NCBI GenBank assembly: GCA_900466745.1
Contig: UBNE01000009.1
Coordinates: 186,001 to 250,000 of the forward strand
Direction of reading: 5' to 3'
DNA: 64,000 nt
Source: Hyphomicrobiales bacterium
Lineage (GTDB): Bacteria; Pseudomonadota; Alphaproteobacteria; Rhizobiales; Beijerinckiaceae
Position numbers and translations under genes: made by a program. Each line of letters starts with the position of its first letter. Within the stretch, counting starts at the first letter, position 1. A model generated the notes under the pieces. It did not search any database. It was not told the origin of the DNA and saw only the letters and a program-made list of their open reading frames with translations. This document shows, in pieces, positions 8,739 to 17,241 of this stretch.

Positions 8739-10709
8739 TCAAGCGTTCGCGATGGCGTGCGCGCGTTCGAGCGTCTCGACCACGTCGCAGCCCACGAAGA
8801 TGAACGACGAGACGCCGGCCTTGTTCAGAGCCTCGCTCTCGGCCGGGCGCCCGGCGAGCCAGACCGTCGCGCCGGCCCGGGCCAGCGCCTCGGCCGCGGC
8901 GGCGCCTTCCTCGGCATAGGCGTCGTCGGAGCCGCACAGGCAGGCGAGCCTCGCGCCCGAATCGCGGAAGGCGCCGACCAGCGCGTCGAGATCGGTCGCG
9001 CCGTCCGGGGCGAAGCCGTCGCCGCTCGGCGCGGCGAAGCCGCCGGCCTCGAACAGGTTGCGGGCGAAGCCGGCGCGCGCCGTGAAGGCGGCGATGCTGC
9101 CCAGCGTCGCCAGGAAGACGGCCGGGCGTTGCGGCAGCGCGTCGGCCTTGTCGCGCAGGGCCTCGAACGGCTCGGCGAGCCGGTAGGAGGGCAGGGCGTC
9201 GACGGCCTGGACATGGCTCGGCGGGATCAGGGCCTCGGCGCGCTTGGCGCCGTCGAGGAGCGACCTGACGATCTCCCCGGGATTGCGCTCGGTCATGCTG
9301 CCCTGCGGGCGGACGGAGCTCTTCGCCACCGGGGCGACGTCGAGGACCGGGACGGCGTTTTCGCGGATGTTCGGGAACTCGCTCGTGCCGGTGATCGGGC
9401 TGCGCCGGGTCGCGATCGCCCTGGCCGCCGCCGCCCGCTCGCGCGCGAGCCCCTGTTGGACATGGCCGTTGGCGAGGCCGGCGAGCACGCCTTGCAGATC
9501 ATCCGTACGCTCGCGTTCCAGATCCTGGAAGCGGCTCCAGCCCTCTTCGCACAGCGCCTGGGTCAGCGCCTCGAAGCCGCCCGCGCCGGCCGCCGGATCG
9601 GCGACGCGCCAGAGATTGGATTCCTCCAGCAGGATGAGCTGGGTGTTGCGCGCCACGCGGCGGGCGAAAGCGTCCGGCAGGCCGAGGGCCGCGGTGAAGG
9701 GCAGCACGCCGAGCGAATCGGCGCCGCCGACCCCGGCCGAGAAGGCGGCGATGGTGCCGCGCAGCAGGTTGACCCAGGGGTCGCGCCGGGTCAGGGCGCG
9801 CCAGGCCGTCTCGGCATGGATGGTCGCAGGCTTCGGCGCGAGCCCGCAGGCCTGCTGCACGCGGTTCCAGAGCAGGCGGGCGGCGCGCAGCTTCGCCACG
9901 GTCAGGAACTCGTCGGTATCGGCGACGAGGGTGAAGGCGATGGCGTCGCGCGCCTCGGCCAGCGTCAGCCCCCGCGCCTCCAGGGCGCGCAGATAGGCGA
10001 CGGCCGTGGCCAGGGCGGCGCCGAGTTCCTGGGCCTCGCTGGCGCCGGCTTCATGCCAGGGGCGCGTGTCGACCGTGATGAAGGGGCCCTTGAAGCCGCG
10101 CTGCTTCAGCGCCGCGATGACGCTGGCCAGCCGGCGGCCGATCTCCGGCCAGGGGGCGGGGAAGGAGCCGTGGCTGGCGAGGACGCCGATCGGATCGAGG
10201 CCGAATTCCAGCGAGAGCTCGGCCGGCGCATGGCCGCGCTTCTCGATCAGGGCGGCGAGCATCAGCGCGTTGACCCGGCCCTGCGGCGCCGGGTCGAGCC
10301 GGAGCCGGATGAGGTCGAGCATCACGCCGTCGAGCGCCCGGTCCAGCGTCGCGACGTCGTCCGCGACGAGCCCGTAGCCGCGCGCGGCGCGCGCGCCGGC
10401 GAAGGCGAGCGTCAGCATGTCCGCGCCGCCTTCGAGATCGGCGATGGCGAGGGCCTGCGCTTCCTCCGCCTGCGGGTGGTCGAGCCGCGCTGCGACATGC
10501 CAGCGTCCGGCCTCGGCCCTGAAGGCCCGCTCGCCGGTGCCGGCGGCGTAGAGCGGCTCGATGCGGATGCCGTCGGCGCTGCGCCCCACCAGCTTCTCCT
10601 CGAAATCGGCGCCCTTCAGCACCTTGTCCACGGCCGCGCGCCACGCTTCGCGCGACGGCGCCGGAAAGGCGTCGAGATAGGGAAGCTCGGATGGGGCAGC
10701 CGTGTTCAT
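8739..10709 (-). CDS. Methylmalonyl-CoA mutase, small (non-B12) subunit
   Basis: 656 residues from ATG 10709 with GGAAGGAG about 10 nt upstream; a longer open frame upstream is not needed. It matches the beta subunit of heterodimeric mutases: the barrel domain shows SLEFGLDPIGVLA, ITVDTRPWHEAGA and RNTQLILLEESNLWRVADPA. The C-terminal Rossmann-like domain lacks the DxHxxG cobalamin ligand seen in the large subunit, as expected for the non-catalytic chain. First gene of the operon small subunit-thiD-large subunit. Known elsewhere as mutA or mcmB. Confidence 0.92.
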   Translation of the reverse strand: MNTAAPSELPYLDAFPAPSREAWRAAVDKVLKGADFEEKLVGRSADGIRIEPLYAAGTGERAFRAEAGRWHVAARLDHPQAEEAQALAIADLEGGADMLTLAFAGARAARGYGLVADDVATLDRALDGVMLDLIRLRLDPAPQGRVNALMLAALIEKRGHAPAELSLEFGLDPIGVLASHGSFPAPWPEIGRRLASVIAALKQRGFKGPFITVDTRPWHEAGASEAQELGAALATAVAYLRALEARGLTLAEARDAIAFTLVADTDEFLTVAKLRAARLLWNRVQQACGLAPKPATIHAETAWRALTRRDPWVNLLRGTIAAFSAGVGGADSLGVLPFTAALGLPDAFARRVARNTQLILLEESNLWRVADPAAGAGGFEALTQALCEEGWSRFQDLERERTDDLQGVLAGLANGHVQQGLARERAAAARAIATRRSPITGTSEFPNIRENAVPVLDVAPVAKSSVRPQGSMTERNPGEIVRSLLDGAKRAEALIPPSHVQAVDALPSYRLAEPFEALRDKADALPQRPAVFLATLGSIAAFTARAGFARNLFEAGGFAAPSGDGFAPDGATDLDALVGAFRDSGARLACLCGSDDAYAEEGAAAAEALARAGATVWLAGRPAESEALNKAGVSSFIFVGCDVVETLERAHAIANA

Positions 10710-10831
10710 GCGCGCTGAGGCTCCTTCCCGCACACTGTGCCGCGACGACAGGCTGATTGCCATGAGCGCAGGCGCACGACCATCCCTACTTCGTCGCAGC
10801 CTGGGTGCGCAAATGCGGGGCCGGCCTCGTG

Positions 10832-10863
10832 CGAAAACAGGAACACCGCCCGAAGGCGGTGTT
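10832..10863 (-). terminator. Probable terminator after the DUF2267-like gene
   Basis: Perfect 9-bp stem AACACCGCC/GGCGGTGTT with a CGAA (TTCG on the minus strand) tetraloop at 10842-10863. On the minus strand it is followed within a few bases by TGTTTTC. The T run is short and interrupted, so strength is uncertain. Confidence 0.5.
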
Positions 10864-10892
10864 CGAAGGCGGACCGCGCGGCGCCCCGTGGC

Positions 10893-11276
10893 TCAGACGA
10901 ACTGGCCGAGCCCCGGAATCGCGCCGACGATGGCGCCCATCGCGTCCTCCCCGGCCTTCTCGCGGCCGACGGCGAACATCTCCTTCGAGACGCTCTGGAT
11001 CTGGCCCATCGAGAGCCCGGCGCCCATGAGCTGGCCGCCCAGCGCCATCACGCCGCCGCCGCCCATCAGCCCGCCGATGGCGCCGAGCATGCCGCCCTTG
11101 GCGCCGCCTTCGGCATCGGCGAGCTCCTGGGCGCCCGGCAGCGCCGCCATGAGCTGGCCGATCTCGCCGGCCGGGCCTTCCTTCTGCAGGAAGGCGAGGA
11201 TGATGCCGACCGCCTTGCGGGCCAGATTCTCGTCGATGCCGGCCGCCGCCACGACGCGCGTGAGCAATTCTTCCAT
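10893..11276 (-). CDS. DUF2267-like small protein
   Basis: 127 residues. The N-terminal MEELLTRVVAAAGIDENLARKAVGIILAFLQKEGP followed by a Gly/Met-rich middle (GAIGGLMGGGGVMALGGQLMGAG) resembles proteins annotated as DUF2267 domain proteins; function is unknown. There is no signal peptide. The Gly-rich segment may form helical hairpins rather than a true membrane span. It is divergent from the downstream ATPase gene, with about 200 bp between them. Confidence 0.7.
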   Translation of the reverse strand: MEELLTRVVAAAGIDENLARKAVGIILAFLQKEGPAGEIGQLMAALPGAQELADAEGGAKGGMLGAIGGLMGGGGVMALGGQLMGAGLSMGQIQSVSKEMFAVGREKAGEDAMGAIVGAIPGLGQFV

Positions 11277-11324
11277 GGTGTCGAACCCCTCGCCAACGGC
11301 TTCGTCACGAAGCCTTCCGAAAAT

Positions 11325-11352
11325 AGTTTACATATTTACGATCTGTTTCCAA
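11325..11352 (-). promoter_or_regulatory. Candidate sigma-70-type promoter for the DUF2267-like gene
   Basis: Minus strand: TTGGAA (11347-11352), 16-bp spacer, TAAACT (11325-11330), in an unusually A+T-rich patch for this genome. It ends about 50 bp before the start codon. Confidence 0.35.
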
Positions 11353-11475
11353 CTGCCTCCGCGCCGGCCCGGAAGGAGGGCGCGGTTTTCGCGAAAACCC
11401 GATCCGGGCTTCCGCCCCCGGCGGGGTTTGGCTACATCCTTGCTGTGACACTTCGGAACCCGATAGGCGGATGCA

Positions 11476-13014
11476 ATGGCGGATGACGGTACGATTCTGA
11501 TCGGCAAGAGCGGCAAGCCGGAGAATCTCCTGCTGAAGCTGGCGAACCGTCACGGGCTGGTGACGGGGGCGACCGGCACCGGCAAGACCGTGACCCTGCA
11601 GGTGATGGCGGAAGGCTTCGCCCGCCATGGCGTGCCGGTCTTCGCGGCCGACATCAAGGGCGACCTCTCGGGCATCGTCGCGCCGGGCGACGGCAAGCCC
11701 GCTTTCGTCAACCGGGCCAAGGAGCTCGGCCTCAAATACGAGCCCGATCGCTTCACCACCGTGTTCTGGGACGTGTTCGGCGAGCAGGGCCACCCGGTCC
11801 GCGCCACCATCTCCGAGATGGGGCCGCTCCTGCTGTCGCGGCTGCTCGATCTCAACGATACGGCTGAGGGCGTGCTCAACATCGCCTTCCGCATCGCCGA
11901 CGAGCAGAAGCTCCTGCTGCTCGACCTCAAGGATCTGCGCGCGATCCTGAGCCACATCGCCGAGAACGCCTCGGACTTGACCACGAAATACGGCAATGTC
12001 AGCCCGGCGACCGTCGGCACGATCCAGCGCGCCTTGCTGGTGCTGGAGAACCAGAAGGGCGACCTCTTCTTCGGCGAGCCGGCGCTGGAGATTGCCGATC
12101 TGATGAAGACCGACCGCGACGGCCGCGGCATCGTCAACATCCTCGCCGCCGACAAGCTGATGAACAATCCGCGGCTCTACGCCACCTTCCTGCTCTGGCT
12201 GCTCTCCGAGCTGTTCGAGCAGTTGCCGGAGGTCGGCGACCTCGACAAGCCCAAGCTCGTCTTCTTCTTCGACGAGGCGCATCTGCTCTTCAACGGCGCC
12301 CCGAAGGCGCTGCTGACGGCGGTCGAGCAGGTCGTCCGCCTGATCCGCTCCAAGGGCGTCGGCGTCTATTTCGTCACGCAGAACCCCCTCGACGTGCCCG
12401 ATACGGTGCTGGCCCAGCTCGGCAACCGCGTCCAGCATGCGCTGCGCGCCTTCACGCCGCGCGACCAGAAGGCCGTGCGCGCCGCCGCCGAGACCTTCCG
12501 CCAGAACCCCAAGCTCAACACCGAGCAGGCGATCACCCAGCTCGGCGTCGGCGAGGCGCTGGTCTCGATGCTGGAAGGCAAGGGCTCGCCGGAGATCGTC
12601 GAGCGCGCGCTGATCGCCCCGCCCATGGCCCAGGTCGGCCCCTGCACGCCGCAGCAGCGCCGGCAGGCCATCGACGGCTCGGCGCTCAAGGGCAAGTACG
12701 ACACGATGGTCGACCGCGAGTCGGCCTATGAGGTGCTGATGAAGCGCAAGAACCTCAATCCGGACGGCTCGCCCGTCGAGGCGGCGACGGAAGGCGGCGG
12801 CGGGATCCTCGACACAATCGGCGGCTGGCTCGGCGGCGGCGCGCCGCGCGAGCGGCCCAAGACCGGCCCGGGCTCGCGCGGCGGCCCGCTGCCGCAGAGC
12901 ATGGCCGAGAAGGTCATTACCTCGGCGGCACGCTCGGCCGCGACCTCGATCGGCCGGCAGGTCGGGACCGCGATCCTGCGCGGCATTCTGGGGTCGATGT
13001 CCGGGAAGCGGTAG
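11476..13014 (+). CDS. HerA-like / DUF853 (YjgR-type) AAA ATPase
   Basis: 512 residues. The N-terminal ATPase core has Walker A GATGTGKT near residue 33 and a Walker B-type FFFDEAHLLF near residue 265; YFVTQNPLDVPDTVLAQLGNRVQHALRAFTP is the sensor region typical of the DUF853/YjgR branch of HerA helicases. The C-terminal 90 residues are Gly/Pro-rich and less conserved (GGGGILDTIGGWLGGG). The biochemical role is unknown; the family is related to DNA-translocating hexamers, but YjgR itself has no settled function. Monocistronic, convergent with the Nramp gene. Confidence 0.88.
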   Translation: MADDGTILIGKSGKPENLLLKLANRHGLVTGATGTGKTVTLQVMAEGFARHGVPVFAADIKGDLSGIVAPGDGKPAFVNRAKELGLKYEPDRFTTVFWDVFGEQGHPVRATISEMGPLLLSRLLDLNDTAEGVLNIAFRIADEQKLLLLDLKDLRAILSHIAENASDLTTKYGNVSPATVGTIQRALLVLENQKGDLFFGEPALEIADLMKTDRDGRGIVNILAADKLMNNPRLYATFLLWLLSELFEQLPEVGDLDKPKLVFFFDEAHLLFNGAPKALLTAVEQVVRLIRSKGVGVYFVTQNPLDVPDTVLAQLGNRVQHALRAFTPRDQKAVRAAAETFRQNPKLNTEQAITQLGVGEALVSMLEGKGSPEIVERALIAPPMAQVGPCTPQQRRQAIDGSALKGKYDTMVDRESAYEVLMKRKNLNPDGSPVEAATEGGGGILDTIGGWLGGGAPRERPKTGPGSRGGPLPQSMAEKVITSAARSAATSIGRQVGTAILRGILGSMSGKR

Positions 13015-13028
13015 GTCGCAAGAACCAC

Positions 13029-13075
13029 GCCGTCATTCCGGGCTCTTCGCTGCGCGAAGCCCCGGAATGACGGCG
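13029..13075. repeat. Dispersed palindromic element (CGTCATTCCGGGG family), short form
   Basis: GCCGTCATTCCGGG and its complement flank TCTTCGCTGCGCGAAG, giving one long near-perfect hairpin between two convergent genes (ATPase stop 13014, Nramp stop 13090). In this position it could act as a bidirectional transcript end. Confidence 0.85.
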
Positions 13076-13089
13076 TTTGTGCTCGCTGT

Positions 13090-14433
13090 TCACGCCCCCG
13101 TGGCGACGTCGAAGATCAGCTTCAGGTTGAGCACGATGATGATCGCCGCGACGATGGCGGCGAGGACCGTCAGCCAGCGCGGCGCCACCAGCTCGCCCAT
13201 CCTGGCCCTGGAGGCGGTGAGCGTGACCAGCGGCACCACGGCGAAGGGGAGCTGCAGGCTGAGCACCACCTGGCTGAGGATCAGCAGCTTCGCCGTCTGC
13301 CCCTCGCCATAGATCAGCGTCACGGCGATCGCCGGAACGATAGCCACCAGGCGGGTCACCAGCCGCCTGAGCCAGGCGGCGAGGCGCAGGCGCAGGAAGC
13401 CTTCCATCACGATCTGCCCGGCCATGGTCGCGGTCACGGTCGAGTTGAGGCCGCAGCAGAGCAGGGCGATGGCGAAGAGCGAGGGCGCGATCGAGGCGCC
13501 GAGCAGGGGCTGGAGCAGTTCCTGCGCCTTGCCGAGCTCGGCGACGTCGTGCTGCCCGGCCTTGTGGAAGGTCGCGGCGGCGAGGATCAGGATCGAGGCG
13601 TTGATCAGCAGCGCGAAGGTCAAGGCCACGGTCGAGTCGAGCGTGGCGTATTTCAGCGCCTCGCGCTTCTCCGGCAGGGTGTGGCCATAGGCGCGCGTCT
13701 GCACGATGCCGGAATGCAGGTAGAGGTTGTGCGGCATCACCGTCGCGCCGATGATGCCGAGCGCGATGTAGAGCATGTTCGGATCGGTGACGATCGCCGC
13801 GGTCGGGGCGAAGCCGCGGATGACCTCGCCCCAGTTCGGATCGGCGAGCGCGATCTGGATGCCGAAGCACAGCGCGATCACGCCCAGAAGCGTGATGATG
13901 AAGGCCTCGACCCAGCGAAAGCCCTTGGTCTGCAGCCAGAGGATGATGAAGACGTCGAGGCCGGTGATCAGCACGCCGATCTCGAGCGGGATGCCGAAGA
14001 GCAGGTTGAGGCCGATGGCGGTGCCGATGACCTCGGCCAGGTCGGTGGCGCAGATCGCGAGCTCCGCCAGCAGCCAGAGCGGCCAGGCCATGAAGGAGGG
14101 ATAGGCGTCGCGGCAGGCCTGGGCGAGGTCGCGCCCGCTCGCGACCGCCAGCCGCGCGCAGAGCGATTGCAGGATCACCGCCATGATGTTGGAGACGAGC
14201 GCGACGGTGAGCAGCGTATAGCCGAACTGCGCGCCGCCCGCGAGCGAGGTCGCCCAGTTGCCGGGGTCCATATAGCCGACCGCGACCAGATAGCCCGGAC
14301 CGAGGAAGGTGATGAACTTGCGCCAGGACGAGGCCGTCGGCGCCACCGAGACCGTGCGGAAGACATCGGCGAGGGAGGGCTCGCCGCGCGATCTCAGCCA
14401 GATCGAGGGGGAATCCGGGGAGCCTTGAGGCAT
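13090..14433 (-). CDS. mntH: Nramp family divalent metal (Mn2+/Fe2+) transporter
   Basis: 447 residues from MPQGSPDS (ATG 14433). The TM1 metal-site motif DPGN occurs in [10 protein letters not shown] (about residue 55) and the TM6 motif MPHN in [12 protein letters not shown] (about residue 232), the two hallmarks of Nramp proton-coupled Mn/Fe importers. Eleven hydrophobic segments are readable. The gene stands alone with its own promoter and candidate metalloregulator sites upstream, which fits control by Mn or Fe status. Choice between Mn and Fe cannot be made from sequence alone; bacterial members usually prefer Mn. Confidence 0.94.
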   Translation of the reverse strand: MPQGSPDSPSIWLRSRGEPSLADVFRTVSVAPTASSWRKFITFLGPGYLVAVGYMDPGNWATSLAGGAQFGYTLLTVALVSNIMAVILQSLCARLAVASGRDLAQACRDAYPSFMAWPLWLLAELAICATDLAEVIGTAIGLNLLFGIPLEIGVLITGLDVFIILWLQTKGFRWVEAFIITLLGVIALCFGIQIALADPNWGEVIRGFAPTAAIVTDPNMLYIALGIIGATVMPHNLYLHSGIVQTRAYGHTLPEKREALKYATLDSTVALTFALLINASILILAAATFHKAGQHDVAELGKAQELLQPLLGASIAPSLFAIALLCCGLNSTVTATMAGQIVMEGFLRLRLAAWLRRLVTRLVAIVPAIAVTLIYGEGQTAKLLILSQVVLSLQLPFAVVPLVTLTASRARMGELVAPRWLTVLAAIVAAIIIVLNLKLIFDVATGA

Positions 14434-14447
14434 GGGCGCGACTTTAC

Positions 14448-14463
14448 TGCAACTTGTTCGCAA
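14448..14463. promoter_or_regulatory. Candidate Mur/MntR-type operator at the mntH start site
   Basis: TGCAACTTGTTCGCAA, an imperfect TGCAA/TTCGCAA dyad immediately downstream of the -10 box, where a repressor would block transcription. A similar stretch, GTTGCGAAGCGTTGTCAA, lies at 14502-14519 upstream of the -35 box. The shape resembles rhizobial Mur-responsive sites, but the match is by eye and from memory of the consensus. Confidence 0.35.
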
Positions 14464-14469
14464 GAAAGG

Positions 14470-14497
14470 AATATAGGGGCGCGACGGAGCTTGTCAA
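14470..14497 (-). promoter_or_regulatory. Sigma-70-type promoter of mntH
   Basis: Minus strand: perfect -35 TTGACA (14492-14497), 16-bp spacer, -10 TATATT (14470-14475). The predicted start of transcription is near 14463, about 30 bp before the ATG. Confidence 0.65.
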
Positions 14498-14708
14498 TGC
14501 AGTTGCGAAGCGTTGTCAATTGAGCGGTGGGACGCGGCCCGCCTCGCGTATTCGCGGCCGATGGAGCCAGCGAGCGCGGCTGCGCCCGGGCGCGCCGGGG
14601 CCGAGATGCGGTCATGGCGCATCGCCGGAGGGCCGGGCTGCAATGCGCGATCGGGGGCTGACGCCGGCCCGGCCCCTTGCCATGATGCCGTCATCAGAAT
14701 CGCATCCG

Positions 14709-16100
14709 ATGGTCGTCATGTCCCAGCTCCCCGCAATCCTCGCCCGTCTCGATGCCGGGCTCGACGCTTCGCTCGACCGCCTGTCCTCCTGGCTGGAGAT
14801 CCCGTCGATCGGCACCGACCCGGCCTTCAACGCCCAGACGCGGGCGGCGGCCGAATGGCTCCGGGCCGATCTGGAGGAGCTGGGATTCAAGGCCGAATTG
14901 CGCGAGACCGGCGGCCATCCGGTCGTGCTGGCGCATCGGCCCAAGCCCGGCGCGCCGCATGCGCTGTTCTACGGGCATTACGACGTGCAGCCGGTCGATC
15001 CGCTCAACCTCTGGGAGACGGAGCCGTTCAAGCCCGTCCTCCGCGAGATCGAGCCGGGCCGCAAGGTCATCTCGGCGCGCGGCGCCTGCGACGACAAGGG
15101 CCAGGTGATGACCTTCATCGAGGCCGTGCGCGCCACGCTGGCGGAGACCGGCGACCTGCCGATCGGCCTGACCATCCTGGTCGAGGGCGAGGAGGAATCG
15201 GGCTCGGTCAACCTGCCGGGCTACATCAAGGCCAATGCCGCCGAGCTCAAGGCCGATTACGCGCTGATCTGCGACACCGGCATGTGGGATCGCGAGACGC
15301 CGCTGATCACCTCGACGCTGCGCGGCATGGTCTACCAGGAGGTGACGCTCACCGCCGCCGACCGCGACCTGCATTCCGGCCTGTTCGGCGGTGCCGCCGC
15401 CAACCCGATCCATATCCTGGCGCGGATCCTCGGCGAACTGCACGACGAGACCGGCCGCATCACCGTTCCCGGCTTCTATGAGGGCGTGCACGAGCCGACC
15501 AATGCCCAGAAGGCGGAATGGGCCGATCTCGACCTGACCGAGAAGGACTTCCTCGGCCAGGTCGGCCTGAAGCATTCGATCGGCGAGAAGGGGCGCATGC
15601 TGATCGAGCAGATCCAGTCGCGCCCGACCTGCGACGTCAACGGCATCTGGGGCGGCTATACCGGGGAGGGCAGCAAGACGGTCATCCCGGGCCAGGCCTC
15701 GGCCAAGGTCTCCTTCCGCCTCGTCGGCGACCAGGACCCGGCCAGGATCGCCGCCGCCTTCCAGCAATTCGTCCGCGACCGCCTGCCGGAGGATGTGAGC
15801 GCCGAATTCATCAGCCATTCCGGCTCGCCGGCGCTGGCGGTGCCGCCGGATTCGCCGGTGCTCCAGAAGGCGCGCAAGGCGCTCGCCGACGAATGGGGCG
15901 GGCGCGTGGTCTCGATCGGCAGCGGCGGCTCGATTCCCGTCGGCGGCGATTTCAAGCGCACGCTCGGCATCGACACGCTCTTCGTCGGCTTCGGCCTCGA
16001 CGACGACCGCGTCCATTCGCCGAACGAGAAATACGACCTCTCCTCCTTCCACAAGGGCCAGCGTTCCTGGGCCCGCATCCTGCAAGCTCTCGGTTCATGA
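14709..16100 (+). CDS. M20 family metallopeptidase (dipeptidase)
   Basis: 463 residues if started at ATG 14709; ATG 14718 (MSQLPAIL) is as likely and neither has a strong ribosome-binding site. Zinc/catalytic motifs of the M20 family are in order: FYGHYDVQP (about residue 88), RGACDDKGQ (bridging Asp, about 121), VEGEEESGS (general-base Glu, about 157), ICDTGMWD and the terminal [13 protein letters not shown](T)EPF and GVHEPT features match the dipeptidase branch (DapE/carnosinase-like). It is cytosolic and probably cleaves dipeptides; substrate is unknown. It overlaps the next gene by 4 bp, so the two are translationally coupled. Confidence 0.9.
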   Translation: MVVMSQLPAILARLDAGLDASLDRLSSWLEIPSIGTDPAFNAQTRAAAEWLRADLEELGFKAELRETGGHPVVLAHRPKPGAPHALFYGHYDVQPVDPLNLWETEPFKPVLREIEPGRKVISARGACDDKGQVMTFIEAVRATLAETGDLPIGLTILVEGEEESGSVNLPGYIKANAAELKADYALICDTGMWDRETPLITSTLRGMVYQEVTLTAADRDLHSGLFGGAAANPIHILARILGELHDETGRITVPGFYEGVHEPTNAQKAEWADLDLTEKDFLGQVGLKHSIGEKGRMLIEQIQSRPTCDVNGIWGGYTGEGSKTVIPGQASAKVSFRLVGDQDPARIAAAFQQFVRDRLPEDVSAEFISHSGSPALAVPPDSPVLQKARKALADEWGGRVVSIGSGGSIPVGGDFKRTLGIDTLFVGFGLDDDRVHSPNEKYDLSSFHKGQRSWARILQALGS

Positions 16101-16678
16101 AATCGGTCTGTGTCTTCTGCGGCTCCAATCCCGGCAACGATCCCGTCTATGCGGCCGGCGCCCGCGCCATGGGCGCCGAGATCGCCCGGCGCGGCCTGAC
16201 GCTGGTCTATGGCGGCGGCGCCGTCGGGCTGATGGGCGTCGTCGCCAATGCGGCGATGGAGGCCGGCGGCGAGGTCCATGGCGTCATTCCCAAGGCGCTG
16301 CGCGACAAGGAGGTCGGCCATGTCGGGCTGACCCGGCTCGAAGTCGTCGACACCATGCATACGCGCAAGGCGAGGATGGCGGAGCTGTCCGAGGGCTTCA
16401 TCGCCATGCCCGGCGGCATCGGCACCTTCGAGGAGCTGTTCGAGATCTGGACCTGGGGCCAGCTCGGCATCCACGCCAAGCCGCTCGGCCTGCTCAACGT
16501 CGCCGGCTTCTACGATCCGCTGGCGACCTTCCTCGACCGGACGGTCGAGGCGGGCTTCCTGAAGCAGGGGCACCGCGCCATGGCGATGACCGATACGGAG
16601 CCCGCGACCCTGCTCGACCGGATGGCGGCCTATGTCCCGGCCGCGACCTATAAATGGGTCGAGAAGGAAGAGGTCTGA
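16097..16678 (+). CDS. LOG family protein (nucleoside 5'-monophosphate phosphoribohydrolase)
   Basis: 193 residues, start ATG overlapping the peptidase stop (ATGA). The family signature PGGIGTFEE is at residues 105-113 and the upstream Arg-Lys pair in MHTRKARM at 90-91, both part of the active site. LOG enzymes release the free base from nucleoside monophosphates, including cytokinin riboside 5'-monophosphate; older databases mislabel them lysine decarboxylase. The true bacterial substrate here is not known. Last gene before the GTA cluster. Confidence 0.92.
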   Translation: MKSVCVFCGSNPGNDPVYAAGARAMGAEIARRGLTLVYGGGAVGLMGVVANAAMEAGGEVHGVIPKALRDKEVGHVGLTRLEVVDTMHTRKARMAELSEGFIAMPGGIGTFEELFEIWTWGQLGIHAKPLGLLNVAGFYDPLATFLDRTVEAGFLKQGHRAMAMTDTEPATLLDRMAAYVPAATYKWVEKEEV

Positions 16679-16720
16679 CTTATCCCCGGAACTGCGCCTC
16701 AAGGTTGTAGGAATATTGTC

Positions 16721-16749
16721 TTGACATCGCGGCGCTGATCCTGTAGAGA
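16721..16749 (+). promoter_or_regulatory. Candidate promoter of the GTA cluster
   Basis: Perfect -35 TTGACA (16721-16726), 17-bp spacer, -10-like TAGAGA (16744-16749). It lies about 90 bp before the small-terminase ATG with no other gene between, and a hairpin-T tract falls inside the predicted leader. Confidence 0.5.
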
Positions 16750-16780
16750 TCGGGAACGCTCACGAAATATGCCTTGAACG

Positions 16781-16811
16781 AAGCCGCCGCGCGCTCCGCC
16801 GGCGGCTTTTT
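16781..16811 (+). terminator. Hairpin-T tract between LOG gene and GTA cluster (terminator or attenuator)
   Basis: 9-bp stem AAGCCGCCG/CGGCGGCTT with a CGCGCTCCGC loop, closed by TTTTT (16807-16811). It can end the transcript of the LOG gene, but it also sits about 25 nt downstream of the predicted GTA transcription start, so it would have to be read through for the cluster to be expressed. Confidence 0.7.
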
Positions 16812-16839
16812 CGCGGCTGCCATCCGGAGACGGAAGACC

Positions 16840-17241
16840 ATGGCCGAAGAGGACGGCGCCACGTCGCAGCGGGGAACGCCGGCGCCGAAGCCGCGGCGGC
16901 CTGCGGTCTCGCGCAAGGCGGTGGTGGGCCAGCTCTGGCGCGCGGCCAAGCGCCAGCTCGACGCCCATGAGGACCACCTCGCCGATCTCCCTAAGGGTAC
17001 GGCGGCGAGCGAGGCCGACGCCAAGGCGCTGGCGACGCTGGCGCGGACGGTGCGCGAGCTGGTCGCGATCGAGGAGCCGCAGGGCGCGAAGAGGGACAAG
17101 CAGACGGATGAACTCTCCGCCGCCGACGGCCTGCGACATGTCGCACAGCTCCGTGAGGAGCTTGCTCGACGCCTTGATGCCCTTGCCGCTGGCGGAGCGG
17201 GTGAGGCTGTTGAAGCGGCTGGCGGAGACGGCTCCGCCTGA
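16840..17241 (+). CDS. GTA small terminase subunit (g1-like)
   Basis: 133 residues from ATG 16840, preceded by GGAGACGGAAGACC, a good ribosome-binding context; the frame is open further upstream but through the hairpin. The basic N-terminal third (PAPKPRRPAVSRKAVVGQLW) and the helical, charged C-terminus fit the small terminase/DNA-recognition role of RcGTA g1. Sequence conservation of this gene is low in the family, so the assignment leans on position directly before, and overlapping by 104 bp, the large terminase. Confidence 0.75.
   Translation: MAEEDGATSQRGTPAPKPRRPAVSRKAVVGQLWRAAKRQLDAHEDHLADLPKGTAASEADAKALATLARTVRELVAIEEPQGAKRDKQTDELSAADGLRHVAQLREELARRLDALAAGGAGEAVEAAGGDGSA

Noticed and set aside
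16097-16678. Annotation as lysine decarboxylase
   Set aside because: The PGGIGTFEE signature identifies the LOG phosphoribohydrolase family; the lysine decarboxylase label is a known database error.
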